Positions 42,579 through 50,625 of a DNA stretch of 64,000 nt are shown piece after piece. Origin of the DNA: an uncultured Chloracidobacterium sp. (GTDB taxonomy: Bacteria > Acidobacteriota > Blastocatellia > Pyrinomonadales > Pyrinomonadaceae). Made by a program: the position numbers and the translations under genes. Under the pieces are notes generated by a model, which worked only from the letters and a program-made list of their open reading frames with translations, had not been told where the DNA came from and ran no database searches. The DNA lies in NCBI GenBank assembly GCA_936914845.1, contig CAKZGE010000004.1, positions 496,001 through 560,000 on the forward strand. The letters are read 5' to 3'. Each line of letters begins with the position of its first letter. Within the stretch, counting starts at the first letter, position 1.

Positions 42579-44435
42579 TCATGCATCATTCAGAGCATCG
42601 AAGACCTGCAGTGCATACCGTACATTGTTGAAAGGAGCGGAAACCTGTGCTCCGGCGATAATGTCACGGACCTCCAAAAGAGATTCGCGGGCGATGGCGA
42701 TGCCCTCTTCGCGGGCGGCGTCTTTGCTGATGTCCGAAGCGGCTCGCATCCTTTCCAGTATCTCCGGCGTAACATTAACGCCCGGCACCTCGTTGTGCAG
42801 AAATTCGGCGTTGCGGTAGCTGACGAGCGGCCAGATACCGGCGACGATCGGGATACGGACATGGGCGATGCGGTCCAGAAAGCGTCGCAGCTGGTCGGTG
42901 TCAAAGACGGGCTGAGTTATGGCATATTCCGCACCGGCTTCGACCTTCCATTCAAAACGACGGATCTCTTCGTCAAGGTTGACCGCGCCGGGATTTACAC
43001 CGACGCCGATGGAGAATTCAGTCGGTTTTCCGATCGGGTTGTTGCCCAGATCAAGCCCGTGGTTCAGCTTGTTCGCCATGTTCGTCAGACCGATCGAATC
43101 GATATCAAAAACGGCGGTCGCATCCGGATATGGGCCCATTTTCGGCGGGTCGCCGGTGATGATAAGTAAATTGTGCAGGCCCAAAGCGGCGGCTCCGAGC
43201 AGGTCCGACATCATCCCCAAAAGATTGCGGTCGCGGCAGCAATAATGCAGCACGGCTTCGATGCCGATCTCGCGTTCGACAAGAACGGCGGTTGCCTGGG
43301 CAGACATTCGGGTCTGTGCGCGCGGCCCGTCGGGGATGTTCACAGCGTCAACCCCGGCTGTTTTTAGAAGTTTGATGGATTCGAGCGTGGCCGCGGCATC
43401 GCAGCCCTTCGGAGGCAAAACTTCAACGGAGGTGACAAATTCGCCGCGAGCGATCTTGCGTGACCAATTCGAACGCGTTTCCGGATCAGCCACCTTTACG
43501 TCACTCGGTGTAAGTTCAATGACCTTTGCCGCACCGGAACCGGCCGCCGACGCTGTGCGGGGGCTAATGGAACGGATAGAATCGGCGATGAGCTTGATAT
43601 GGGTCGGCGTTGTTCCGCAACAGCCGCCCACGAATTTGGCACCGGCCTGAACGAAACGCTTGGCAAAGGTTGCCATATATTCCGGCGAGCCCATGTAAAA
43701 TTGCCGGCCCTGAACGTCGCGGGGCAGGCCTGCGTTCGGCTGAGCGGAAAGGGCCTTTGCGGTAACGGAACGCATTTTTTCAAGAGCGGTCAACACGTGG
43801 TTCGGCCCCATTCCGCAATTGAGGCCGATGACGTCCACACCGAGTTCGTCAAGCTTGGCGGTGAAGGTTTCCGGAGCTGTTCCGAAAACCGTCTTTCCGT
43901 CCATTTGAATGGTCATTTGGGCAACGATCGGAAGATCGCTCAATTCTTTGACCGCGCGTATTGCCTGTTCGATCTCGGGCAATTCTGAAAAGGTTTCCAA
44001 TATAAAAAGATCGACACCGCCTTCGAGCAAGGCCGCGGCCTGTTCCTTGAAAAGATCTTTGGCTTCATCAAAGGATGTTGGGCCGAAAGGTTCAATGCGA
44101 ATACCGAGCGGGCCGAGGGCACCGGCGACCAACGCCCTTTCACCGGCGGCTTGGCGGGCGATGCGGGCAGCGGCAAAATTTATCTCCCGCAGACGCTCTT
44201 CCAGTCCGTAGGGCTGCAATTTGTGCCGCGTGGCACCGAAGGAATTGGTCTCGATGATGTCCGCGCCGGCCTTTACATATTCTTCGTGGACCTCGCGGAC
44301 AAGTTCCGGAGCAGTAATGTTCAATTCGTCATAGCTGCGGTTGATGTAGATGCCCTTGTCATAGAGCCGCGTACCGACCGCACCGTCAAAGATGTATATG
44401 CCGTCCGTCGCCAGCATTTCCCGGAAAGTTCTCAT
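42579..44435 (-). CDS. Bifunctional homocysteine S-methyltransferase / methylenetetrahydrofolate reductase
   Basis: The 618-residue fusion has an N-terminal homocysteine methyltransferase domain (residues 1-300). Its zinc cysteine is in VIGLNCGMGPN, and the pair in FVGGCCGTTPTHIK is the second zinc site. The C-terminal domain, starting near VTSVEVLPPKGCDAA, is the MTHFR barrel, with the residues NLLIITGDPP and EYAITQPVFDTDQLRRFL. The pair makes 5-methyl-THF and then methionine. The architecture is that of the YitJ-type fusion. Upstream lies a promoter, a SAM-II-like aptamer and a hairpin with T-run, so the gene is probably controlled by S-adenosylmethionine. Confidence 0.95.
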   Translation of the reverse strand: MRTFREMLATDGIYIFDGAVGTRLYDKGIYINRSYDELNITAPELVREVHEEYVKAGADIIETNSFGATRHKLQPYGLEERLREINFAAARIARQAAGERALVAGALGPLGIRIEPFGPTSFDEAKDLFKEQAAALLEGGVDLFILETFSELPEIEQAIRAVKELSDLPIVAQMTIQMDGKTVFGTAPETFTAKLDELGVDVIGLNCGMGPNHVLTALEKMRSVTAKALSAQPNAGLPRDVQGRQFYMGSPEYMATFAKRFVQAGAKFVGGCCGTTPTHIKLIADSIRSISPRTASAAGSGAAKVIELTPSDVKVADPETRSNWSRKIARGEFVTSVEVLPPKGCDAAATLESIKLLKTAGVDAVNIPDGPRAQTRMSAQATAVLVEREIGIEAVLHYCCRDRNLLGMMSDLLGAAALGLHNLLIITGDPPKMGPYPDATAVFDIDSIGLTNMANKLNHGLDLGNNPIGKPTEFSIGVGVNPGAVNLDEEIRRFEWKVEAGAEYAITQPVFDTDQLRRFLDRIAHVRIPIVAGIWPLVSYRNAEFLHNEVPGVNVTPEILERMRAASDISKDAAREEGIAIARESLLEVRDIIAGAQVSAPFNNVRYALQVFDALNDA

Positions 44436-44452
44436 AGCTGATCGTTCAATAA

Positions 44453-44482
44453 AAAAGTCTCGCCAAACCAGCGAGACTTTCG
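44453..44482 (-). terminator. Terminator-like hairpin in the metF leader
   Basis: On the minus strand AAAGTCTCGC pairs with GCGAGACTTT around the loop TGGTTTG and is followed by TTTTTTA. It is 18 bases after the aptamer and 10-15 bases before the gene start, so it can act as the off-state of a riboswitch. It might alternatively end the GH9 transcript. Confidence 0.7.
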
Positions 44483-44499
44483 TAAAAGCTTGATCTTAA

Positions 44500-44558
44500 C
44501 GCTGTTTAGCAGTTTATTTAACGTGGTCGCAAGTCGCTCTAACTCACCACGATACGGT
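44500..44558 (-). promoter_or_regulatory. SAM-II-like riboswitch aptamer
   Basis: The minus strand reads CGTGGTGAGTTAGAGCGACT then TGCGACCACGTTAAATAAAC then TGCTAAACAGCG. This follows the SAM-II consensus: P1 arms CGTGG/CCACG, the TGA(T/G)TT segment, the CTTGC element, the TTAAA linker and the GCTAAA 3' core. The class binds S-adenosylmethionine and represses methionine genes. It is followed by a terminator-like hairpin and a homocysteine methyltransferase gene, which fits the regulator's usual targets. Confidence 0.8.
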
Positions 44559-44565
44559 ATCTTAG

Positions 44566-44594
44566 ATAATGCGGCGAATCGGGCGAAGTGTCAA
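44566..44594 (-). promoter_or_regulatory. Sigma-70 type promoter for the riboswitch transcript
   Basis: On the minus strand, TTGACA (44589-44594) is separated by 17 bases from CATTAT (44566-44571). The expected transcription start is about 7 bases further, just before the aptamer. Confidence 0.6.
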
Positions 44595-44600
44595 GCCGGA

Positions 44601-47156
44601 TCAACGTCGAAGCAGATCGTCCACTCGCACGGGCCGATAACTCTTGGCGATCAGCCAATCAAGCAGAACGTCCATTCGGTCGTGGAACTTGTCCGTGCGT
44701 TTCGGGCCGGAACCGATGTGCGAAAGCAGTAAAAATCCGTTCAATCCGTCGGCATCTTTCGCCTCATATTCGCGGATACGCCGGAAAATATCTTCGCCGG
44801 AAATGTAATTCTTGTCGTCATCGGTCGTGTAGTCGGCGTTTGAGCGCGTGCCGGGTGAGAAATTGACGAGCCGCAAGCCCAGTTCGCCCGTCCATTTTGC
44901 TATCTCGTCATTATACCATTCATAAGGCGGCAGAAAATAAGGAGCATCGGAGCGCGAGATGCCGAATGGGCGCATCGCTGAATAATTGCCGACCACGTCG
45001 CGATCGAATTCGGCCCGGCTGACCAGCGTTTTAGAGCGGTCGTTCCAATCTGCGTACAACAGGTGGCGGTCCGAATGTGCGCCGAGGTAATGGCCGTCGG
45101 ATTTGAGACGGTTGATGATGGAACGATTGGCGCGGGTGCGGTAGAAGCGGCCGGTAAAAAAGAACGAAGCTTTGACAGAATGCTTTTTCAAAGCATCGGC
45201 GATGATGGTTCCGCCTTCGGCAAATTCGTCGCCGGTGAAAATGAGAGCGATTTGTTTTGAAGAGCGGTCGCCGCGTGTGACGGCACCGTGGTCTTTGGTG
45301 AATGCCGCATCGTTCGGCGGCGGCGAGGATCTCCAATTTCCGCGATACGGCTTTTCCGGGTCAGCAGAACGGCTGAGCGCGGCCATCAGATAGATCGCGT
45401 CTGCCGTGCCGTCCATGGTCGGTTCATTCGTAGCGTAATCGCCGACATCATCGTGATAGATGAGGTCGCGCGGCTGGAATTTTGCAAATTCGTCCGGCCG
45501 GGCCAGCGTTAGGCCGATCAATCCTTTGTGCGTTCGAGCCGCGATCGGGCCATCTACCAACCCACCGGGCACCGAGATCTTTGACAGCTGAACGCTGGGC
45601 AAATGCGTATCTTCGGGATATTCGCCGCCCGCCGGAATGCCTTCGAACATCGATGTGCCCCAAGGATTGCGTCCAAAAAGCCAGTCGCGATGGTCGCCGG
45701 CCGATCGGCGAAAGCGTGTGTCACCCGTCATTTTTTCGTACAGCATTGCCTGAGTTATAAAGGCGACAACCAGGTTGTTCGAGCACCAAATGAATGGCAC
45801 GCCAACGCCGTAAGGATTTTGTTTGCCGCGTTCGGCAATTTTTTCGAGTCCGCTGCGGTAATATTCTGCCAGCTGCTTTTTGGTTGCGTCATCGGCGACC
45901 CGGAAAAGAGCGTAGTGGCCAAAATTCGTAAAAGGGTACATCTCGTAATGGCGCGACAACAGCTCGCCCATGTCGTCATCCGGATACTCCATCCAACTGG
46001 TGGTTCCGGCGATCTTCGCATAGCGTTTGGCATCGTCGAGGAATTTGGGTTCTTGAGTTGCTTGAAAAAGCTCTGCTGCTGCCCATTCCATATCGTCGGC
46101 CCAGGTGTCTTCGTTGTAGCGGTAAGGGGCCGAGAACGAATTGCCCTGTTGAAAACCTTCCTGCCGCTGGCCCATCGCGTAAAGACTGCGAGAAGCCTGC
46201 AGACATTTGGCGGCATATTCTTCGCCAAGCTTTTCGGCGGTCCAGATGCGGTAGCAGACGGCCATTGCCGCAGCTGAGCGCCCGGCGATATTCGCTACGC
46301 CCGTCGAGCGGCTTTTGTATTCGCTCAGTCCCTGCGGCTTGCCGTCAGCAAAATAAGCCGGTCGATAGCTATTTTCGCCCCAGCCATAATCAGCGTTGTC
46401 CTTGTCCGGAAATTTGAATCCGCGGTGATCGCGGTCGTCTGCTACTTGATGAAAAAGCTGATCGGCCCGCGGATGCATCTTGTGGATCCAATCAAGCCCC
46501 CATTTTGCTTCGTCGAGTATATCTGCGATGCCGTTGGGGCGGCCCTCGCGTCCAAGTTCGTCGGCAATGTCGCCAAATTTGCCGCGTTCCATTTCAAAAG
46601 CGAGAAGAAGTCGGGCGGTGGCATTGCTGGATGTGATCAGGTATTTCAATTGATCGCCCGCGTCGTGCCAACCGCCGGAAACATCTACAAACGTTTCATC
46701 GACAAAAGGAGCGAAGAAAGAACGCCCGTCCATGCGATGACAAGCCGCATCGAACCACGGATTGTAGCCGCACCGCTGCTGCCGCATGAAATGCAGCAGG
46801 TCTGCTTGATATTCCGGATATGCTCCGACCGGAAATTCGGGCGAACGAAGTCCGCCGCGGATCTCGATAAAATATCTCCCCTGCGTTTTTACATTGGAAA
46901 TATCGGCTTTATAGTAATGTTGAAACGGTTCGCCCCAAGCAGGTTTTGTGTCCGCGACAAGACGGCCTTTGAGAACGGAGCGTCCGCGCAGGTCCTTAAC
47001 TGCAAATGTCAGTTCTTTCAGCTTTCGGTCAGCGAAAACGGTGATCGATTTCGGATCTTCGGGCAGAAATCCCGCTTGATTGATCCGAAAATAGGTTTCC
47101 TGTGCAAAAACGTTCGCAACACAAGCAAGCAGAATGAATATCGCAATGCGCGTCAT
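44601..47156 (-). CDS. GH9 glycoside hydrolase fused to polysaccharide deacetylase domain
   Basis: The ATG at 47156 (MTRIAIFILLACVANVFAQ) gives a signal peptide. The 851-residue protein has a CelD-type Ig-like N-terminal domain (YFRINQAGFLPEDPKSIT), a GH9 catalytic domain with GGWHDAGDQLKYL and the acid region VGDYATNEPTMDG, and a C-terminal NodB-like deacetylase domain. In that last domain motif 2 is present (HSDRHLLY) but motif 1 is changed: relatives read TFDDG, here IFTGDEFAEGG. The combined enzyme suggests attack on a beta-1,4-linked amino-sugar polymer such as chitosan or chitin. Confidence 0.85.
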   Translation of the reverse strand: MTRIAIFILLACVANVFAQETYFRINQAGFLPEDPKSITVFADRKLKELTFAVKDLRGRSVLKGRLVADTKPAWGEPFQHYYKADISNVKTQGRYFIEIRGGLRSPEFPVGAYPEYQADLLHFMRQQRCGYNPWFDAACHRMDGRSFFAPFVDETFVDVSGGWHDAGDQLKYLITSSNATARLLLAFEMERGKFGDIADELGREGRPNGIADILDEAKWGLDWIHKMHPRADQLFHQVADDRDHRGFKFPDKDNADYGWGENSYRPAYFADGKPQGLSEYKSRSTGVANIAGRSAAAMAVCYRIWTAEKLGEEYAAKCLQASRSLYAMGQRQEGFQQGNSFSAPYRYNEDTWADDMEWAAAELFQATQEPKFLDDAKRYAKIAGTTSWMEYPDDDMGELLSRHYEMYPFTNFGHYALFRVADDATKKQLAEYYRSGLEKIAERGKQNPYGVGVPFIWCSNNLVVAFITQAMLYEKMTGDTRFRRSAGDHRDWLFGRNPWGTSMFEGIPAGGEYPEDTHLPSVQLSKISVPGGLVDGPIAARTHKGLIGLTLARPDEFAKFQPRDLIYHDDVGDYATNEPTMDGTADAIYLMAALSRSADPEKPYRGNWRSSPPPNDAAFTKDHGAVTRGDRSSKQIALIFTGDEFAEGGTIIADALKKHSVKASFFFTGRFYRTRANRSIINRLKSDGHYLGAHSDRHLLYADWNDRSKTLVSRAEFDRDVVGNYSAMRPFGISRSDAPYFLPPYEWYNDEIAKWTGELGLRLVNFSPGTRSNADYTTDDDKNYISGEDIFRRIREYEAKDADGLNGFLLLSHIGSGPKRTDKFHDRMDVLLDWLIAKSYRPVRVDDLLRR

Positions 47157-47185
47157 GACACGCATTTTAAGCCACAAGGCGATTT

Positions 47186-48244
47186 CTACAAAGTTCCTCT
47201 ATCAATAGCGGCTGCTGCAATACGGCCAAGTGCGGCGACGGAGCGGTCAAAGGCTGCGAATCGTTCATCTCGGGTGGCTCCGCGAACATATCGAGCATAG
47301 ATCTGCTGAGCGATGACGGCGATCTTGAAAGATCCGAAAACATAATAATATAAGGCTTGAGAGGCGTCACGGCCGCTAAAGTGTTCATAAAGGCCCGCCA
47401 GCTCGGCCCGCGAGACGTTTTCCATCAGCCGCCGCGGGTTGAAGGGCATCGAAAGCATCGCTTCGCCCGCATCGGCCGACATCCAGTATCCGAGCGTTGT
47501 GCCGAGATCCATCAGCGGATCGCCGACCGTAACCATCTCCCAATCAAGCACGGTTGTAACCCGCCGCAGGTCTTCGGCATCGAGCATAACGTTGTCGAAT
47601 TTATAGTCGTTGTGAACGATAGATGCACCGCTTTCCGGTGGGATATTTGCCTTGAGCCATTCGATCACGGATTCCAGTTCGACCACTTCGTGTGTTTGCG
47701 AATTGTGATACCGGGCGGTCCAGCCTTCTACTTGACGGCGGCAATAGCCGGCCGGCTCGCCCAATTCGCCAAGCCCGATATTTTTCGGGTCGAGCGAATG
47801 GAGTCCGGCGAGCGTTCGCATAAAGCCCGCACAGATCTCTGTCAATTCGGTTTTGGAAAGGGAAGCGAGACGCATTTGCTCTTCCGGAAAGGTAAGAACC
47901 ACGCCGGTGCGGCGTTCCATAATGTAAAATTCGTCGCCGATAACCGATTCATCTTCACAAAAAACGATCGGTCGCGGTGCCGGCGGATAATAAGGAGCCA
48001 ATTTCGAAAGCACATCGAATTCGCGTCGCATATCGTGAGCCGAACGGACAGTGTTGCCAAAAGGCGGCCGCCGCAGTACAAATTCCTGTTCGCCAACAGT
48101 GAGTAGATATGTCAGATTAGAGCTGCCGGCCGCGAATTGACGAACCGTGACCGGGCCGGATATGCCCGCAACGTCTCTTAAAAAAGCGTTCAGCCGCAAC
48201 TCGTCCACCTCCGCACCTTTCCGCACATGTATTGTTTCGCTCAT
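47186..48244 (-). CDS. Phosphotransferase (APH-like kinase) of the ACAD10/11-LvaA type
   Basis: The ATG at 48244 (MSETIHVRKGAEVDELRLN) starts a 352-residue kinase with the APH fold: LRRPPFGNTV (ATP Lys region), HNDYKFDNVMLDAEDLRR (Brenner motif with catalytic Asp) and DWEMVTVGDPLMDL. It belongs to the phosphotransferase group whose characterised members phosphorylate 4-hydroxyacyl-CoA (LvaA of Pseudomonas putida; ACAD10/11 kinase domains). It is divergent from, and 41 bp away from, an acyl-CoA dehydrogenase gene. A role in hydroxyacid catabolism is an inference from this pairing. Confidence 0.8.
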   Translation of the reverse strand: MSETIHVRKGAEVDELRLNAFLRDVAGISGPVTVRQFAAGSSNLTYLLTVGEQEFVLRRPPFGNTVRSAHDMRREFDVLSKLAPYYPPAPRPIVFCEDESVIGDEFYIMERRTGVVLTFPEEQMRLASLSKTELTEICAGFMRTLAGLHSLDPKNIGLGELGEPAGYCRRQVEGWTARYHNSQTHEVVELESVIEWLKANIPPESGASIVHNDYKFDNVMLDAEDLRRVTTVLDWEMVTVGDPLMDLGTTLGYWMSADAGEAMLSMPFNPRRLMENVSRAELAGLYEHFSGRDASQALYYYVFGSFKIAVIAQQIYARYVRGATRDERFAAFDRSVAALGRIAAAAIDRGTL

Positions 48245-48285
48245 ATTTTTGCCGCCGATAACAATATGCAATAATCGGGAAAAGT

Positions 48286-49464
48286 ATGAAAGAGAGCGAA
48301 GAAATAAAAGCACGGCTGATGCGGTTCATGGACCGCCATATCTATCCGAACGAAGCCGCCTTTGAACAGGAAACCGCCGCCGGAAACTGGCAGCCGTCGG
48401 CGCTGATCGAAGAGCTTAAAAGCCATGCCCGCAGCGAAGGTTTGTGGAATCTTTTTCTGCCGTCGGTCTCGGGGCTTTCAAACGCAGACTATGCGCCGAT
48501 GGCGGAGCTGATGGGCAGGGTCATTTGGGCGTCTGAGGTTTTCAACTGCTCGGCACCCGACACCGGCAATATGGAAGTGCTGCATCTATATGGAACGGAG
48601 AGCCAAAAAGAAACGTGGCTGCTCCCGCTGCTGAACGGCGAGATCCGCTCTTGTTTCGCCATGACCGAGCCCGACGCTGCGTCGAGCGATGCATCAAACA
48701 TCTCGGCTTCGATCGTAGCTGATGGCGATTCGTACATTCTAAACGGCCGCAAATGGTGGTCAACCGGAGCCGGCGATGCTCGCTGCCGGTTCGCCATTTT
48801 CATGGGTAAAACCGACCCTTCGGCAGATAAGCATCGACAGCAATCGATGATCTTGGTACCGATGGATACAGAGGGCGTCAAGCTCGAACGGCTGCTTAAT
48901 GTATATGGTTATGACGATGCTCCCAATGGCCACGCCGAAATATCTTTCACCAACGTTAGAGTGCCGCGATCGAACTTGCTTTTAGGCGAAGGACGCGGAT
49001 TCGAGATCGCCCAGGGGCGGCTTGGCCCGGGCCGCGTGCACCATTGCATGCGGTTGATCGGAGCGGCGGAGCGGTCGCTGGAATTGATGAAGCAGCGGGC
49101 TGCCGGGCGGATCGCTTTCGGTGTGCCGCTGGCAAACCAAGGTGTCGTCCGCAGCCGCATCGCCAAATCGCGGCTGGCCATCGATCAGGCTCGGCTGCTG
49201 GTGCTTCACACTGCTGAAAAAATGGATCGCGAGGGCAGCAAGGCTGCCCGGAAAGAGATCGCAATGATAAAGGCCGTGGTGCCGAGCATGGCAGAGCAGG
49301 TCATAGACAGTGCGATTCAGGTATTTGGCGGTGCCGGTGTGTCGCAGGATACGCCTTTGGCAAGATTCTGGAGCTACGCACGAACGCTGCGGCTGGCTGA
49401 CGGGCCGGACGAGGTCCATATGGAATCCATCGCGAAAATGGAATTGCAGCAAAGCGCCCGATGA
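48286..49464 (+). CDS. Acyl-CoA dehydrogenase family protein (ACAD11/LvaC-like)
   Basis: The 392-residue protein has the FAD and substrate motifs of the family: CFAMTEPDAASSDASN, GRKWWSTGAGDARC, LGPGRVHHCMRLIGAAER, and VFGGAGVSQDTPLARFW near the C-terminus. The HHCMRxxG sequence is characteristic of the ACAD10/11 branch. In mammals and P. putida such enzymes act after a kinase has phosphorylated a 4-hydroxyacyl-CoA, eliminating phosphate and moving the hydroxyl group. The gene overlaps the alpha/beta hydrolase gene by 4 bases. Confidence 0.88.
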   Translation: MKESEEIKARLMRFMDRHIYPNEAAFEQETAAGNWQPSALIEELKSHARSEGLWNLFLPSVSGLSNADYAPMAELMGRVIWASEVFNCSAPDTGNMEVLHLYGTESQKETWLLPLLNGEIRSCFAMTEPDAASSDASNISASIVADGDSYILNGRKWWSTGAGDARCRFAIFMGKTDPSADKHRQQSMILVPMDTEGVKLERLLNVYGYDDAPNGHAEISFTNVRVPRSNLLLGEGRGFEIAQGRLGPGRVHHCMRLIGAAERSLELMKQRAAGRIAFGVPLANQGVVRSRIAKSRLAIDQARLLVLHTAEKMDREGSKAARKEIAMIKAVVPSMAEQVIDSAIQVFGGAGVSQDTPLARFWSYARTLRLADGPDEVHMESIAKMELQQSAR

Positions 49465-50243
49465 GCATCATCCATTTTGCACATGCCAACGGATTTCCGG
49501 CGCGAACCTACACCAAATTGTTCGATCAGCTGCCGAAGCACGAAGTGCGGCGGATAGAAATGCACGGCCATGACCCGGTCTATCCGGTGACCGACGGCTG
49601 GGGAAGGTTGAAAGACGAACTTCGCGACGATATCAAACGCCGTTTTGAGGAACCTGTTATCGGCATCGGACATTCGCTTGGCGGATTGCTGCATCTGATG
49701 GTCGCGGCCGAAGAGCCGCAATTGTACCGCCGCTTGATATTGCTTGATGCACCGGTCATCAGCAGGCTTAGCAGCCGGGGGCTCTATCTGATGAAGACCT
49801 TTCGGCTAATAGATCGGCTGACGCCTTCGCGCGTAACGCGATATCGCCGCCGCACATGGGCGACACAGGAAGAGGCGTTGGAACATTTTCGTGCAAAACC
49901 CATGTTCAAAGCATTTGATCCCGACGTGCTCGCAGATTATGTCCGATTTGGCACGAACGAAACGACGAACGGTGTCGAACTTGCCTTTCAGCCAAAGATC
50001 GAAGCGGCCATCTATCGAACGCTGCCGCACCACATGCCGCAGCTAAAAAAACGGCTGACCGTCCCGGCGGCATTCATTGGCGGTACGGATTCGCGAGAGG
50101 GGCGGCTCGCCCGGCTCGGTTTTATGAAGAAAAACTTTCCTTTTGATATCTATTCGATCAATGGTTCACACCTATTTCCTCTGGAAAACCCGATCGGGAC
50201 AGCAAAGATCGTTAAACAGATACTAGACAACGAAAACCGCTGA
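49461..50243 (+). CDS. Alpha/beta hydrolase
   Basis: The 260-residue protein has HAHANGFPARTYTKLFDQ, the GxSxG elbow GHSLGGLLHL, and a late His in GSHLFPLENP. The HFAHANGFP start marks a subfamily near lysophospholipases and MhpC-type hydrolases. It overlaps the dehydrogenase gene as ATGA, which suggests a shared pathway; it might hydrolyse an ester, lactone or CoA thioester that feeds the kinase/dehydrogenase step. The substrate is unknown. Confidence 0.8.
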   Translation: MSIIHFAHANGFPARTYTKLFDQLPKHEVRRIEMHGHDPVYPVTDGWGRLKDELRDDIKRRFEEPVIGIGHSLGGLLHLMVAAEEPQLYRRLILLDAPVISRLSSRGLYLMKTFRLIDRLTPSRVTRYRRRTWATQEEALEHFRAKPMFKAFDPDVLADYVRFGTNETTNGVELAFQPKIEAAIYRTLPHHMPQLKKRLTVPAAFIGGTDSREGRLARLGFMKKNFPFDIYSINGSHLFPLENPIGTAKIVKQILDNENR

Positions 50244-50342
50244 GGTTCCGATAAAATATGGTCTGCTGCGATATTGCCCGGTCATTGATAGGTCAAACTG
50301 ACACAATTTTTACCATTTTGCGTTTAACAATGTAAAAATATG

Positions 50343-50371
50343 TTGACAAACATTTTTGTTTCAGTTAATTT
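50343..50371 (+). promoter_or_regulatory. Sigma-70 promoter of the pil operon
   Basis: TTGACA (50343-50348) and TAATTT (50366-50371) are separated by exactly 17 bases, in an AT-rich block. The transcript would start near 50378, giving a leader of about 250 nt before pilM. The surrounding sequence is weakly symmetrical (ATGTTgacAAACAT), which may bind a regulator. Confidence 0.65.
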
Positions 50372-50453
50372 AGTTTTGTAACGACCCGAACCGGTCGTTT
50401 CCCTTCGCCACCCGATGCGAAAGTTTTCTAAGTAACAATTGAATTTGTTTAGG

Positions 50454-50572
50454 ACGGAACGTTGAATGCCCGGCATTCAGTTTAGTTGACCTGTCAATAA
50501 ATATCTCGTCTTCGCGCTAGATCCGAAGGTGGCAAACAAAATCTTCAATGGGCCAGATATTCAACGTTCCGT
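50454..50572 (+). promoter_or_regulatory. Structured leader with 14-bp inverted repeat
   Basis: ACGGAACGTTGAAT (50454-50467) and ATTCAACGTTCCGT (50559-50572) are perfect inverted repeats 91 bases apart, within the predicted 5' untranslated RNA. An inner hairpin GAATGCCCGGCATTC competes with part of the first arm. I could not match it to a known riboswitch. Confidence 0.6.
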
Positions 50573-50625
50573 TTAGAAAACTTACAAAAATTTTGTCGTG
50601 AAAGATTAAAGGAGTAATAAAAATA

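Larger units (their letters stand above)
50244..50625. other. pil operon promoter and leader region, 382 bp
   Basis: There is no gene here. It contains the promoter at 50343-50371, small hairpins (CGACCCGAACCGGTCG at 50382-50397; GAATGCCCGGCATTC at 50464-50478) and the long-range inverted repeat described separately. A ribosome site GGAG (50611-50614) precedes the pilM ATG. Confidence 0.7.

Noticed and set aside
44453..44482. Plain terminator of the GH9 gene only
   Set aside because: It follows a promoter and aptamer and directly precedes the next gene, so a regulatory role is more likely.
46425..47300. Plus-strand frame of 291 residues opposite the GH9 gene
   Set aside because: It is antisense to clear GH9 coding motifs and shows no protein family.
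50454..50625. c-di-GMP (GEMM) riboswitch in the pil leader
   Set aside because: Only GGCAAAC appears; the second conserved loop and spacing are missing.
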